64,000 nt of DNA from Williamsia muralis NBRC 105860 (GTDB lineage Bacteria; Actinomycetota; Actinomycetes; Mycobacteriales; Mycobacteriaceae): the NCBI RefSeq assembly GCF_001598915.1, contig NZ_BDAP01000003.1, positions 682,001-746,000 on the forward strand, read 5' to 3'. Shown in pieces: positions 39,561 through 47,549 of the stretch (positions within the stretch are counted from its first letter, which is position 1; every line of letters begins with the position of its first letter). Both the position numbers and the translations under genes were made by a program. The notes under the pieces are model-generated. The model was given only the letters and a program-made list of their open reading frames with translations, searched no databases and was not told where the DNA came from.

Positions 39561-40205
39561 TCAGCTCCAGCGGTTTTCGGTGACGAACTCCGAGATCGGC
39601 CGACCGTGTGCCCAATCATCGATCTCCAGGGCAGGCCGGTCGGGAAAATCGGGAACAGGTCCGAGGCAGAGCACTGCGACCGGCTCGGCGCCGGGCGGCA
39701 GGTCGAGCAGATCACTGAGGACCTCAGGATCGAACAGCGATACCCAGCCCATCCCGAGACCTTCCGCCCGGGCGGCCAACCACATGTTCTGGATGGCACA
39801 GGACACCGAGGCGAGGTCCATTCTCGGCATCGTTCGACGCCCGAAAATGTGCCGGTCGCGGTCGTCGCCGAGTGCCACGACCAGCAGTTCGGCACAATCG
39901 AGAACACCTTCGACCTTCAGCTGAAGGAACTCGTCCGACCGCTCCCCCAACGCCTCCGCAGTCCGACACCGTTCTTCGTCGACGATGTCGCGGATCTTCC
40001 GGCGCAGCATGTTGTCGGTGATGCGCAGGAATCGCCAGGGCTGCATCAGCCCCACACTCGGGGCCGCATGGGCAGCCTGCAGGAGCCGCGTCAGGACTTC
40101 CTCGGGCACCACCGAATCGGGAACGAACCGCCGCATGTCTCGTCGTTCGCCGATGGCCCGGTACACGGCTGCTCGTTCGGAGTCGGCGAAAGCGTGCGGA
40201 TTCAC
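39561..40205 (-). CDS. bluB: 5,6-dimethylbenzimidazole synthase BluB
   Basis: Flavin-destroying nitroreductase-fold enzyme that makes the lower ligand of vitamin B12 from FMN, 214 aa. Diagnostic segments RRDMRRFVPDSV, APSVGLMQPWRFLRI, DLASVSCAIQNMWLAARAEGLGMGWVSLF and AVLCLGPVPDFPDRPALE are typical of BluB rather than ordinary nitroreductases. ATG 40205 overlaps the LysR stop (ATGA), so the two are coupled. No cobalamin riboswitch or cob gene is seen nearby; isolated bluB suggests remodelling or late cobamide synthesis. Confidence 0.88.
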   Translation of the reverse strand: MNPHAFADSERAAVYRAIGERRDMRRFVPDSVVPEEVLTRLLQAAHAAPSVGLMQPWRFLRITDNMLRRKIRDIVDEERCRTAEALGERSDEFLQLKVEGVLDCAELLVVALGDDRDRHIFGRRTMPRMDLASVSCAIQNMWLAARAEGLGMGWVSLFDPEVLSDLLDLPPGAEPVAVLCLGPVPDFPDRPALEIDDWAHGRPISEFVTENRWS

Positions 40206-41080
40206 AGCGCGAATGCCTCCTCGAGTTCGGGCACCAGCGCACGAACGGCCGGGCCGGCGGACTCGGGCCAGACGACAGCCAGCAGTGCGGGATCAGGTAG
40301 ACCGGCAAGGGGAACGGCGGTGAGTCGATCACGATGATCGTCCGCCATCGACATGCTCAGTATGCCGATTCCGAGTCCCCTGGCTGCCAGTTCCACGATG
40401 GCGTCCGGTGCACTTGCCTCCAGCGCGATCACCGGTTCCACACCGTGAGCAAGACATGCTCGGTCGAATGCTGTTCTCAGACCGGTCCCCGCAGGCATGG
40501 CGATGATGCGTTGGTCGGCGATGTCGTTCACGCTCAAGCTTTTCCGCCTGTCCAACGAGTGGCCCACAGGCACCATCGCACACAGACCTTCACTCATGAT
40601 CGTCATCGAGTTGAGCCCGGACGGAAGACTACCGGCCGCACCGATCAGAGCGAGATCGATTGTTCCACTGCGTACTTCACCGACCATCAGGTCCGATGAG
40701 CTCTCGCGCAACATCACCTCCACCCCGGGATGCGATCGATGGAACTTCTCCAAGGCGGCAAACAACGGCGTGATGGTGCAACCGGTCACCATGCCGATGG
40801 TGAGGTGGCCGCGCAGCAAACCCGCCACCTCGTCGACAGCCTGTTCCACTCCCGCAGCCGCAGCCAGCGCATGCCGAGCCGGTTCGAGTGCCGCACGCCC
40901 AGCCGGCGTCAGCCGCACCACCCGACTGGAGCGGTCGAACAATTCGCAGTTCAGCTCCTTCTCGAGCTGCCTGATCTGTGCGCTCACCCCGGATTGACTG
41001 ATGTGAACCCGTTCTGCCGCACGCGTGAAGTTCGATTCGTCAGCGACCGCGACGAAGTACTCGAGTTGACGTAGCTCCAT
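40202..41080 (-). CDS. LysR-family transcriptional regulator
   Basis: A 292-aa LysR regulator: winged helix MELRQLEYFVAVADESNFTRAAERVHISQSGVSAQIRQLE, then a two-lobe sensor domain (HLTIGMVTGCTITPLFAALEKFH, GLCAMVPVGHSLD, PAGTGLRTAFDRAC). ATG 41080 starts the canonical N-terminus; the open extension to 41110 is not used. It overlaps bluB by four bases. A leaderless-like TAGAAT lies eight bases before the ATG. Divergent from the SnoaL-like gene across 99 bp. Inducer unknown; FMN or cobamide-related control is inference only. Confidence 0.9.
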   Translation of the reverse strand: MELRQLEYFVAVADESNFTRAAERVHISQSGVSAQIRQLEKELNCELFDRSSRVVRLTPAGRAALEPARHALAAAAGVEQAVDEVAGLLRGHLTIGMVTGCTITPLFAALEKFHRSHPGVEVMLRESSSDLMVGEVRSGTIDLALIGAAGSLPSGLNSMTIMSEGLCAMVPVGHSLDRRKSLSVNDIADQRIIAMPAGTGLRTAFDRACLAHGVEPVIALEASAPDAIVELAARGLGIGILSMSMADDHRDRLTAVPLAGLPDPALLAVVWPESAGPAVRALVPELEEAFAL

Positions 41081-41179
41081 ATCCAGTAATTCTAGTTCGC
41101 AGAAGAACAATCTGTTGGACTTCTTGAATGGCGGACGTGAGGCTGAAATCAGTCACATACCGACCAACGAGGAGACATC

Positions 41180-41548
41180 GTGCCGAATCGAGAAAGGGCG
41201 CTGCGCCCTGAGGACCTGACCCGACTGTTCGTCGAACGCTGCAACGCAGGCGACGCGGAGGGGGTGGCATTGCTTTACGAAGACGAGGCTGTCATGGCCT
41301 ATCCCCCGGGCGAACAGACCGTTGGTCGCGCCGCCATTCAGGCGTTGTGGGAGAAGGTGCTGACGTCGCGGCCACAGTTCGAACCAGAGGCGCCGCTGCC
41401 GACACTCATCAGCGGACACATCGCATTGACGTCAACACCACCCCGAGACGGGTCAGGCGCACGAGCACAGGTGGTGCGGCGTCAACCCGACGGCAGCTGG
41501 CTCAGGCTGCTCGACCAACCGGAGTTCGTCCCGCCGTCTGCCGATTGA
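41180..41548 (+). CDS. SnoaL-like/NTF2-superfamily protein
   Basis: A 122-aa single cone-shaped domain, probably the DUF4440/SnoaL group: EDLTRLFVERCNAGDAEGVALLYEDEAVMAYPPGEQTVGRAAIQAL, then a beta-sheet ending VVRRQPDGSWLRLLDQPEF. GTG 41180 with GAGGAG at five-base spacing. The TetR gene converges 3 bp after its stop. Function unknown. Confidence 0.82.
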   Translation: MPNRERALRPEDLTRLFVERCNAGDAEGVALLYEDEAVMAYPPGEQTVGRAAIQALWEKVLTSRPQFEPEAPLPTLISGHIALTSTPPRDGSGARAQVVRRQPDGSWLRLLDQPEFVPPSAD

Positions 41549-41551
41549 CCT

Positions 41552-42175
41552 CTAACCGGTCAGCGGACCGTGTGGATCGACGAGCAGTGTCACCTGAGCA
41601 GCAAACCAGCGACACCACAGATCGCCGCTCCATCGCTGTTCGTCGACCAACATCAGCCACACCCGCCGGGACGCCATCGTCCACACCGCATCGACGATGA
41701 GCGTCTCGGGCTCGGCGTCAAGGATCAGCGACAGCGCAAATCGGACTTCGTTGTGACGGGTGCGTTCGCGCTCGGCGAGCCGCGAAGCCGCCTCGGCATC
41801 GGTGACAGCCGCCTGATCGAGCACGGCCTGGATGACCGCTGACCGTTCGTGCGCACCGCAGAGCCATCGTGCCCCGGCCGCTACTCGCGCGCGCCGATCG
41901 CCGACGCCCATCGCGCGATACTCGGGCATCTCTCGAACTGGGATGGCCCGACCATCAGAGAGCGCACCATCGATACAGGCGTCGAGCAGCGCCAACTTCG
42001 ATTCGAATTGGGAGTAGACCGTCTGACGCGTGACTCCCGCGGCGGCAGCAACTTTCGCCACCGTGGTGGGCACCCACCCTTCCTCGACGAACATCGCGTG
42101 CGCCACTGCCACGACTGCGCGTCGTTTTTCCTGAGCTCGTTCTGCGCGGACCTCCGACGAGTATGTGCGGACCAT
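41552..42175 (-). CDS. TetR-family transcriptional regulator
   Basis: A 207-aa TetR protein: helix-turn-helix VAVAHAMFVEEGWVPTTVAKVAAAAGVTRQTVYSQFESK at residues ~22-60, then an all-helical ligand-binding domain. Divergent from the alpha/beta hydrolase gene (69 bp), the usual sign of local control. The gap contains TCAATTGA and TTGACT/TATAGG-like promoter elements but no long palindrome that I could certify as the operator. Confidence 0.9.
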   Translation of the reverse strand: MVRTYSSEVRAERAQEKRRAVVAVAHAMFVEEGWVPTTVAKVAAAAGVTRQTVYSQFESKLALLDACIDGALSDGRAIPVREMPEYRAMGVGDRRARVAAGARWLCGAHERSAVIQAVLDQAAVTDAEAASRLAERERTRHNEVRFALSLILDAEPETLIVDAVWTMASRRVWLMLVDEQRWSGDLWCRWFAAQVTLLVDPHGPLTG

Positions 42176-42244
42176 TCGATCAGCCTATATTCATTTGACT
42201 TTACTCGCTGTAATCTCAATTGAACCGATCGATGAGGAGCTCCC

Positions 42245-43084
42245 ATGGCCATTGCCGAAATCACGTCAACTGTCCCCACCAGCCTGGGTGGCCTGCACGT
42301 CCGCGCAGTGGGCAATGGTCCACCCGCGGTGTTGTGGCACAGCATGTTCGTGGACTCGTCGAGCTGGGACCGGGTGCTGCCCACCCTCGCCGAACACCGG
42401 CGTCTTTTCCTCGTCGACGCCCCCTCGTCGGGTAAGAGCGACGCCCTGGTTCGGCCCACCGACATCGCAGCCTGCGCCTCTGCAGCAGCTGAGCTGATGA
42501 CGTCGCTGGCCGAAGACCTCGGCGGACCGGTTGACTGGCTCGGCAACGCATGGGGAGGGCATGTCGGAATGCACTTGGCCGCAACACGGCCTGACCTGGT
42601 CCGCACTCTCACCGCGATCAGCGCACCGACGACTCCGATCAGCAAGCCGTTGCGTCTTAAGGTCCGCGCCCTCGCCCCGCTGTACCGCGTGTTCGGTCCT
42701 CGGGGGTTACCGCGCAAGGCGATCGAGGAGACACTGTTCACCGACCGGACACGGGCGACCGATACAGAAGCGGTCGCCTTGCTGAGGTCTTCGATGCGTC
42801 GAGTGACGAACGCGGCGATGGTGAATGCGATCTCCACAGCGATTCTCAATCGGACAGACCTGACGTGGGCGGTCGAGAGAATCGACTGTCCGACTCTGTT
42901 CGTCACCACTGATGACCGAGGCGAATGGACGCCTGCGGAGGCCAGAGCGGTCGCGGCGACGATGACCGATGCGCGCGAGGTCACCGTCGCCGATGCCCGC
43001 GTGATCCCGGCGATCGAACAGCCCGCGGCTCTGTCCACGGCAGTTATCCAGTTCTGGAATGAGCAGGGCGACAACGTCGTCTGA
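42245..43084 (+). CDS. Alpha/beta-hydrolase-fold protein lacking catalytic residues
   Basis: A 279-aa alpha/beta hydrolase. The strand-nucleophile turn is DWLGNAWGGHVGMH: the nucleophile position (102) is Ala instead of Ser, Cys or Asp. The C-terminal catalytic His position is Val (V253) in ADARVIPAIEQPAAL, where the family has GH. The acid strand (FVTTDDRGEW) is present. The fold is otherwise intact (LWHSMFVDSSSWDRV oxyanion region), so this is probably a binding or regulatory pseudoenzyme, or uses different chemistry. GAGGAG precedes the ATG. Likely under the divergent TetR. Confidence 0.85.
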   Translation: MAIAEITSTVPTSLGGLHVRAVGNGPPAVLWHSMFVDSSSWDRVLPTLAEHRRLFLVDAPSSGKSDALVRPTDIAACASAAAELMTSLAEDLGGPVDWLGNAWGGHVGMHLAATRPDLVRTLTAISAPTTPISKPLRLKVRALAPLYRVFGPRGLPRKAIEETLFTDRTRATDTEAVALLRSSMRRVTNAAMVNAISTAILNRTDLTWAVERIDCPTLFVTTDDRGEWTPAEARAVAATMTDAREVTVADARVIPAIEQPAALSTAVIQFWNEQGDNVV

Positions 43085-43115
43085 CGCTCGCGGCGTGTTC
43101 TGGCCCGGGGGGCGG

Positions 43116-43121
43116 TAGCGT
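43116..43121 (+). promoter_or_regulatory. -10 element of the efflux-pump transcript
   Basis: TAGCGT, seven bases before the ATG of a nine-codon open frame. No -35 recognised. The 5' end is expected at or beside that ATG. Confidence 0.4.
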
Positions 43122-43128
43122 TCTCCGG

Positions 43129-43158
43129 ATGCTGCCCTTGACGGGAATGACTTCGTGA
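43129..43158 (+). CDS. Nine-codon leaderless upstream ORF before the efflux gene
   Basis: Encodes MLPLTGMTS and stops with TGA at 43156-43158, overlapping the GTG start of the Bcr-type pump by the GTGA arrangement. It starts seven bases after a -10-like TAGCGT, with no ribosome-binding site, so a leaderless mRNA would translate it first and hand ribosomes to the pump gene. No other evidence for expression; it may be a coupling or attenuation leader, or coincidence. Confidence 0.4.
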   Translation: MLPLTGMTS

Positions 43159-44363
43159 CGAGGCCAACCGTGCCTGTGGCATCGCGCGGGATCGTCGCAA
43201 TCCTGTTGATGGTCATTCCGCTGAGCCAGATTCCGCTGGATGCATACACTCCTGCGCTCCCCGACATGGCGGCCGAGCTGGGGTCGACAAGCACGACCAT
43301 GCAGAACACGGTCACCGCCTACATGTTGGGTATGGCGTTGGCCTTCATCCCGGTGGGCGTGATCTCGGACGCGGTCGGGCGCAAACCGGTGTTGCTGGTG
43401 TGCCTTTCGATCGTCGTCGCAACGAGCCTGGGTTGTTCGGTCGCAGACGACGTGATCACCCTGCTCGTCCTACGCTTTCTCCAGGGTTGCGGGGCCTGCG
43501 CTTGCCTGGTCCTGGCCTACGCCATCGCCGCCGATTGCTTCGCCGGTACTCGACTGATCGCTGTCTCGGGCCTACTCGGCGCGGCGTGGGGCGTGGCTCC
43601 GGTCTTGGCTCCGGCGGTCGGCGGACTGCTGGTGCAGTTCATCTCGTGGCGGTGGATCTTCGCTCTCATCGCGCTGCTCGCTGCCTCGGTCGCTGTCCTG
43701 GTCACGTTCGCGCTTCCGGAAACGCTCGCAGCCGATGACCGTGATCGGGTGGACTTTCGGGTCACCGCACGTGTCCTGGCCGCCGCGTTACGCCACCGCG
43801 TGTTCGTGGTGCTGATCGTCGTATTCGGCCTGATGGCATCAGCGCAGTTGGTGTTCGGTGTGGTCGGCCCATTTCTCTATCAAGAAGAACTGGACTTCTC
43901 ACCGGCCGCGTACGGCGCGATGGCGTTGATCGTCGGCGGTGCGAACCTATTGGGCGAGCTGGCGTGCGGGACACTTGCGACCCGCATCCGCACCCGACCT
44001 CTGGCCTTCGGAGCACTGGGCGTCTTCTTCTGCGGGGCAATCGTTCTCGTCGCCTCCGCAGCGCTGATGGGCGTGAACGCACCGGCCATCACGATCGGCG
44101 CCTGTCTCGCATTGGCCGGGTGCGGTGTCTTGTGCCCGCAGATGTACGGGCTTGCCCTGGGCCTGTTCGACCGCAACCTCGGCCTGATCGGCGGGGTGGT
44201 GAGTGCAGGGTGTTACCTCATCGTCAGTGCCGCGATGACCACCGCGGGGGTCCTGCCCGAGAACTCGCAAGCACCTTTGGGCTGGCTGTACCTCGGGATC
44301 GGAATTGCCGTCGGTGTGCTGCTCCTGTGGTCCACGGCACCAAAACGGGTAGGCGTCCAGTAG
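43155..44363 (+). CDS. Bcr/CflA-type MFS drug efflux transporter
   Basis: A 402-aa MFS protein with 12 predicted helices. Signatures: helix 1 LLMVIPLSQIPLDAYTPALPDM (Bcr/CflA pattern PALPD), loop 2-3 GVISDAVGRKPVLLV, and RFLQGCGACACLVLAYAI. Multidrug or chloramphenicol/bicyclomycin-type efflux is the family role; the substrate is unproven. The GTG start overlaps the upstream ORF stop; there is no strong ribosome-binding site, which supports coupling. It follows the TetR/pseudo-hydrolase locus by 70 bp. Confidence 0.9.
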   Translation: MTRPTVPVASRGIVAILLMVIPLSQIPLDAYTPALPDMAAELGSTSTTMQNTVTAYMLGMALAFIPVGVISDAVGRKPVLLVCLSIVVATSLGCSVADDVITLLVLRFLQGCGACACLVLAYAIAADCFAGTRLIAVSGLLGAAWGVAPVLAPAVGGLLVQFISWRWIFALIALLAASVAVLVTFALPETLAADDRDRVDFRVTARVLAAALRHRVFVVLIVVFGLMASAQLVFGVVGPFLYQEELDFSPAAYGAMALIVGGANLLGELACGTLATRIRTRPLAFGALGVFFCGAIVLVASAALMGVNAPAITIGACLALAGCGVLCPQMYGLALGLFDRNLGLIGGVVSAGCYLIVSAAMTTAGVLPENSQAPLGWLYLGIGIAVGVLLLWSTAPKRVGVQ

Positions 44364-44380
44364 CACGCGGAGACACTCAT

Positions 44381-44408
44381 CTGACCCGTCTGCCAGGGTG
44401 GGCAGAAT
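44381..44408 (+). promoter_or_regulatory. Promoter of azoR, leaderless type
   Basis: CTGACC (44381-44386), 16-bp spacer, CAGAAT (44403-44408), then six bases to the ATG at 44415. Confidence 0.45.
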
Positions 44409-44414
44409 GAGACC

Positions 44415-45059
44415 ATGGCTCACCTACTTCACCTCGATTCGTCCGCCGACGTCCACACATCCCGCTCTCGCGAGCTGACCCAGCTGTTCGCGCAGACATG
44501 GCTCGCCGCCGACTCGACGAGAACGGTCACCTACCGCGATCTCCATCGCGACCCCATCCCACACCTTTCCGACGCAGGACTGCATTACGCCACCAGGCTG
44601 CGGTCCGCCACCGAGAAGCCCAGTGCCGAGTCGGAGGCCCTGCAGTGGCAACTGATCAACGAAGTGATCTCCGCCGACGTGGTGGTTGTCGGTGCACCTA
44701 TGTACAACTGGTCGCTGCCCTCCACCCTGAAGGCCTGGATCGACCACATTCACGTGCTGGGCACCACAGCGCCTTTCGACACTCCCGACCAACCGTTCGC
44801 AGGTAAGCCGGTGGTGGTCATCTCCTCTCGAGGCCTTGTGTACACGCCCGGCACGGCCGAGGAGTCGCTGGACCACACCATTCCGCCACTGACCCAGGTT
44901 CTCGGAAAAGCACTGGGGATGAGGGTCGAGGTTGTCGCCGACGACCTCACATTGGTAGGTCGCATCCCGGATCTGGATTCGAAATCGACACAGGCCGCCG
45001 AGGCCAGGCGCACGTCCGAGGCGCGCGTCCTTCAACTCGCCGCGCAGCCGTTGAGCTAA
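44415..45059 (+). CDS. azoR: FMN-dependent NADH:quinone oxidoreductase / azoreductase
   Basis: Flavodoxin-like AzoR family protein, 214 aa. Motifs: N-terminal LLHLDSSADVHTSRSRELT (FMN phosphate loop), VVGAPMYNWSLPSTLKAWIDHI and VVISSRGLVYTPG. Reduces quinones and azo dyes by two electrons; role in thiol or quinone stress. Its TAA shares bases with the ligB stop (CTAA overlap) on the other strand. Confidence 0.9.
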   Translation: MAHLLHLDSSADVHTSRSRELTQLFAQTWLAADSTRTVTYRDLHRDPIPHLSDAGLHYATRLRSATEKPSAESEALQWQLINEVISADVVVVGAPMYNWSLPSTLKAWIDHIHVLGTTAPFDTPDQPFAGKPVVVISSRGLVYTPGTAEESLDHTIPPLTQVLGKALGMRVEVVADDLTLVGRIPDLDSKSTQAAEARRTSEARVLQLAAQPLS

Positions 45060-46576
45060 ATCCCGTCTCCAGGCAACATCGCCCGGACCGCCTCGATGGG
45101 GTCGGCCATCGCGGCGGTCTTGTCCGGCCGGTACCTCAAGACGCGTGCGAAACGCAACGCGACACCGCCGGGATATCGAGTGCTCACCTGCACACCATCC
45201 AACTCGATTTCCACCACGATCTGCGGATACAAATATACCGTGTGCTGGTCGCGGTTTCGCTCCACCTTCGGGAACTCTTCTGTCTGCCAACGCAACAGCT
45301 CATCGGTGAGCCCCTTGAACGTCTTACCCACCATGATCGGCTCCCCGCCATCCGGATCACGAGCACCGAGGTGCAGATTGGAGAGGTAGCCCGTCCGACG
45401 GCCGTAGCCCCATTCGGCACCCAGCACGATGAGATCGAGCGTGTGCTCCGGTTTGACCTTCTGCCACGACTTGCCCCGCCGGCCCGCCGCGTACGTCGAG
45501 TCGAGGGCTTTGATCATGATGCCTTCATGACCTGCGGCGAGCGCAGCATCGAGGTGGGCCTCGGTCTCCTCGACAGTCGGAGATCGTAGCGCCGGAATCC
45601 GATGCTGGGGCGCAAGACGATCGAGTACACCTATCCGGTCGGACAGAGGCCGGTCGAGCAGGTCTTCACCGTCGAGATGCAGGCAGTCGAAGAAATACGG
45701 CTGCAGCAATAAATCGCGCTGCGAACTGGCGCCGAACCTGCTCATCGTCTCCTGGAACGGCCGGGGTCGGCCCGAGTCGGCGAGCGCCAGTGTCTCCCCG
45801 TCCAGAACCACCGACTCACACGGCAGGTCACGCACCAACTGCACGAGCTCGGGTACCCGTTCGGTGATGTCGTTGAGTGTTCGCGTGAAGATCGCCACGT
45901 CATCGCCGTTGCGATGTACCTGGATTCGAGCACCATCGAGCTTGTACTCCACGCTCACGTACCCACCTAGCGCCGAATGCGCCTCGCCGAGCGACTTCGC
46001 GGGCGAGGCAAGCATCGGCCGCACCGGCCGGCCGACCTCCAAACCGAATGACTGAAGGGCGGCTGCGCCGCCACTCATTGCCGCGGCCGCGGTCTCGGCA
46101 AGGCTGCCCGACAGCATGAACGCCCGCCTCACAACGTCAACCGGCAGATCGGAGGCCGTAGCGATCGCCTCGGTCATCACGCCTTCCAGCGCTCCCTGGC
46201 GTACCTCCCCGGTGAGCAGCCGGATGAGGAAGTCTTGTTCACCTGATGTCGCCCTCTCGAACAGGCTGCCCAGCAACTCCTTTCGAAGTTTGACCGAGCC
46301 GGCACCGGAGGTCGCGGCCAACTCGTCGAGCAGGTTGTCGACTTCTGCCACCGTCCACGTCGGGGCTGCGGCCGCGTGCGCCCGGGCTCCCGAGAGCGTA
46401 CGCCAACCGATGCCGAGTCGGCCTTGCAGTGTCTCGCCTGACAGCCAGGCGACCACAGCGCGTACGTCCTGCGGCGCGGCGCCGCGCAACAGATCTGCGA
46501 TGGCGAGGGTCTTCGCTTTCCGCGAACGGGTTGCGGCGACCGCCGCGCTGGTGGTCACAACGTCATCGAGGTGCAT
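45056..46576 (-). CDS. ligB: ATP-dependent DNA ligase LigB
   Basis: A 506-aa ATP-dependent ligase matching M. tuberculosis LigB (Rv3062). The DNA-binding N-domain spans ~1-190; the adenylation lysine is K212 in VSVEYKLDGARIQVHR; nucleotidyltransferase motifs are VLDGETLAL, YFFDCLHLDGED, GHEGIMIKAL and SWQKVKPEHTLDLIVLGAEWG; the OB-fold follows. ATG 46576 has TACCGT six bases ahead, a possible leaderless start. It overlaps the azoR stop by four bases. Nonessential accessory ligase in mycobacteria. Confidence 0.95.
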   Translation of the reverse strand: MHLDDVVTTSAAVAATRSRKAKTLAIADLLRGAAPQDVRAVVAWLSGETLQGRLGIGWRTLSGARAHAAAAPTWTVAEVDNLLDELAATSGAGSVKLRKELLGSLFERATSGEQDFLIRLLTGEVRQGALEGVMTEAIATASDLPVDVVRRAFMLSGSLAETAAAAMSGGAAALQSFGLEVGRPVRPMLASPAKSLGEAHSALGGYVSVEYKLDGARIQVHRNGDDVAIFTRTLNDITERVPELVQLVRDLPCESVVLDGETLALADSGRPRPFQETMSRFGASSQRDLLLQPYFFDCLHLDGEDLLDRPLSDRIGVLDRLAPQHRIPALRSPTVEETEAHLDAALAAGHEGIMIKALDSTYAAGRRGKSWQKVKPEHTLDLIVLGAEWGYGRRTGYLSNLHLGARDPDGGEPIMVGKTFKGLTDELLRWQTEEFPKVERNRDQHTVYLYPQIVVEIELDGVQVSTRYPGGVALRFARVLRYRPDKTAAMADPIEAVRAMLPGDGI

Positions 46577-46611
46577 CCGTCAACGGTATCGATCGCTTCG
46601 GACAGGACCGT

Positions 46612-47382
46612 TCAACCTTGCCAGGGAGGGGCCATACCCCAGCCCCAACGTGGCACCGGGGCATGGGGCATCGGCGTGGCGCCGGGCTGGGAGTTCTCCA
46701 CCGCGATGCGGGTGGCCCACTCGAGGTAGGCGACAAAGGCCGACCTGAACTCCGGATCGCCGGGCAGGCCCACTTCGTCCGCTGCGTCGAGCAGTAGGTC
46801 CACCCAGCGCCGGCGTTGCTTGGGCGTGATGGCCTTACCGACGTGATGCGCGAGCATGTTCTCGTAGCCGCCGCCGGGCGCGGTGTATTCGGCAGGGCCA
46901 CCGAATACCTCGCCCACCCACGAGGCGACATGTTGCGCGTGATGCGCATCCATCCCTGCGAACATCGGCGCCAACAACTCGTCTTGCGGGACCAGTTCGT
47001 AGAAACGCGTGAAAAGCTTGTCGAACGCTTCTGCGCCGCCCGCCCATTCGAACAGGGTGGGCGGGACGTCGGCGCCCGAGCCGGTACCGGTCACGCCGGT
47101 CAGATCGTAGTGCTGCATCTCGTCGATGGCGCCCACGTAGTTCTTGATCTCGGCGAAGAACGCCCGGAACAGTTCACTGCCACGAAAGCCTGTCAGATGT
47201 CCATCCAGGGAGTCCCACGTGATGCGCAGGATGTAGTGGTCGGGCTTTTCGACTGCGCGCGACAACTCGAAGTCGATGCAGTGCTCGGACTTGTGCATGG
47301 CGTCGGCGGCGCGGGCGTACGCAGCCTCGAACTCGGCAGCTGATGATTCGTCGATGCGGTACCGGATGTACTCCAGGATCAT
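46612..47382 (-). CDS. ABM monooxygenase-truncated haemoglobin (group II) fusion
   Basis: A 256-aa two-domain protein. Residues 1-95 form an antibiotic-biosynthesis-monooxygenase ferredoxin-like domain (EYIRYRIDESSAAEFEAAYA, CIDFELSRAVEKPDHYILRITWDS). Residues 108-235 are a group II truncated globin: Y128 at B10 (RFYELVPQDELLAPMF), proximal His H179 (NMLAHHVGKAIT), diagnostic G8 Trp W193 (RRRWVDLL). The tail is Pro/Trp-rich (PRWGWGMAPPWQG). ABM-TrHb fusions have been reported in Streptomyces avermitilis and Frankia. The globin half may supply oxygen chemistry or nitric-oxide handling to the ABM half. ATG 47382 has GGAGG seven bases upstream. Confidence 0.92.
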   Translation of the reverse strand: MILEYIRYRIDESSAAEFEAAYARAADAMHKSEHCIDFELSRAVEKPDHYILRITWDSLDGHLTGFRGSELFRAFFAEIKNYVGAIDEMQHYDLTGVTGTGSGADVPPTLFEWAGGAEAFDKLFTRFYELVPQDELLAPMFAGMDAHHAQHVASWVGEVFGGPAEYTAPGGGYENMLAHHVGKAITPKQRRRWVDLLLDAADEVGLPGDPEFRSAFVAYLEWATRIAVENSQPGATPMPHAPVPRWGWGMAPPWQG

Positions 47383-47549
47383 GGCGGGCCTCCAGCGCAG
47401 ACGTTACAGCGGGCAGAGGGCCCGCACCGCCAAACGGTGTCGGAGATGCTCCATTTTGAATTGGCCGCAGCACCGGGCTACGACCTGGCCAACTGCCTGA
47501 ACCGCCATCTCGTGCACCGGGCCGCACCACCGCTTGGCATCATGCTCGT

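Noticed and set aside
41081-41179. A defined LysR binding site between lysR and the SnoaL-like gene
   Set aside because: The T-N11-A pattern is too loose to single out one site in 99 bp.
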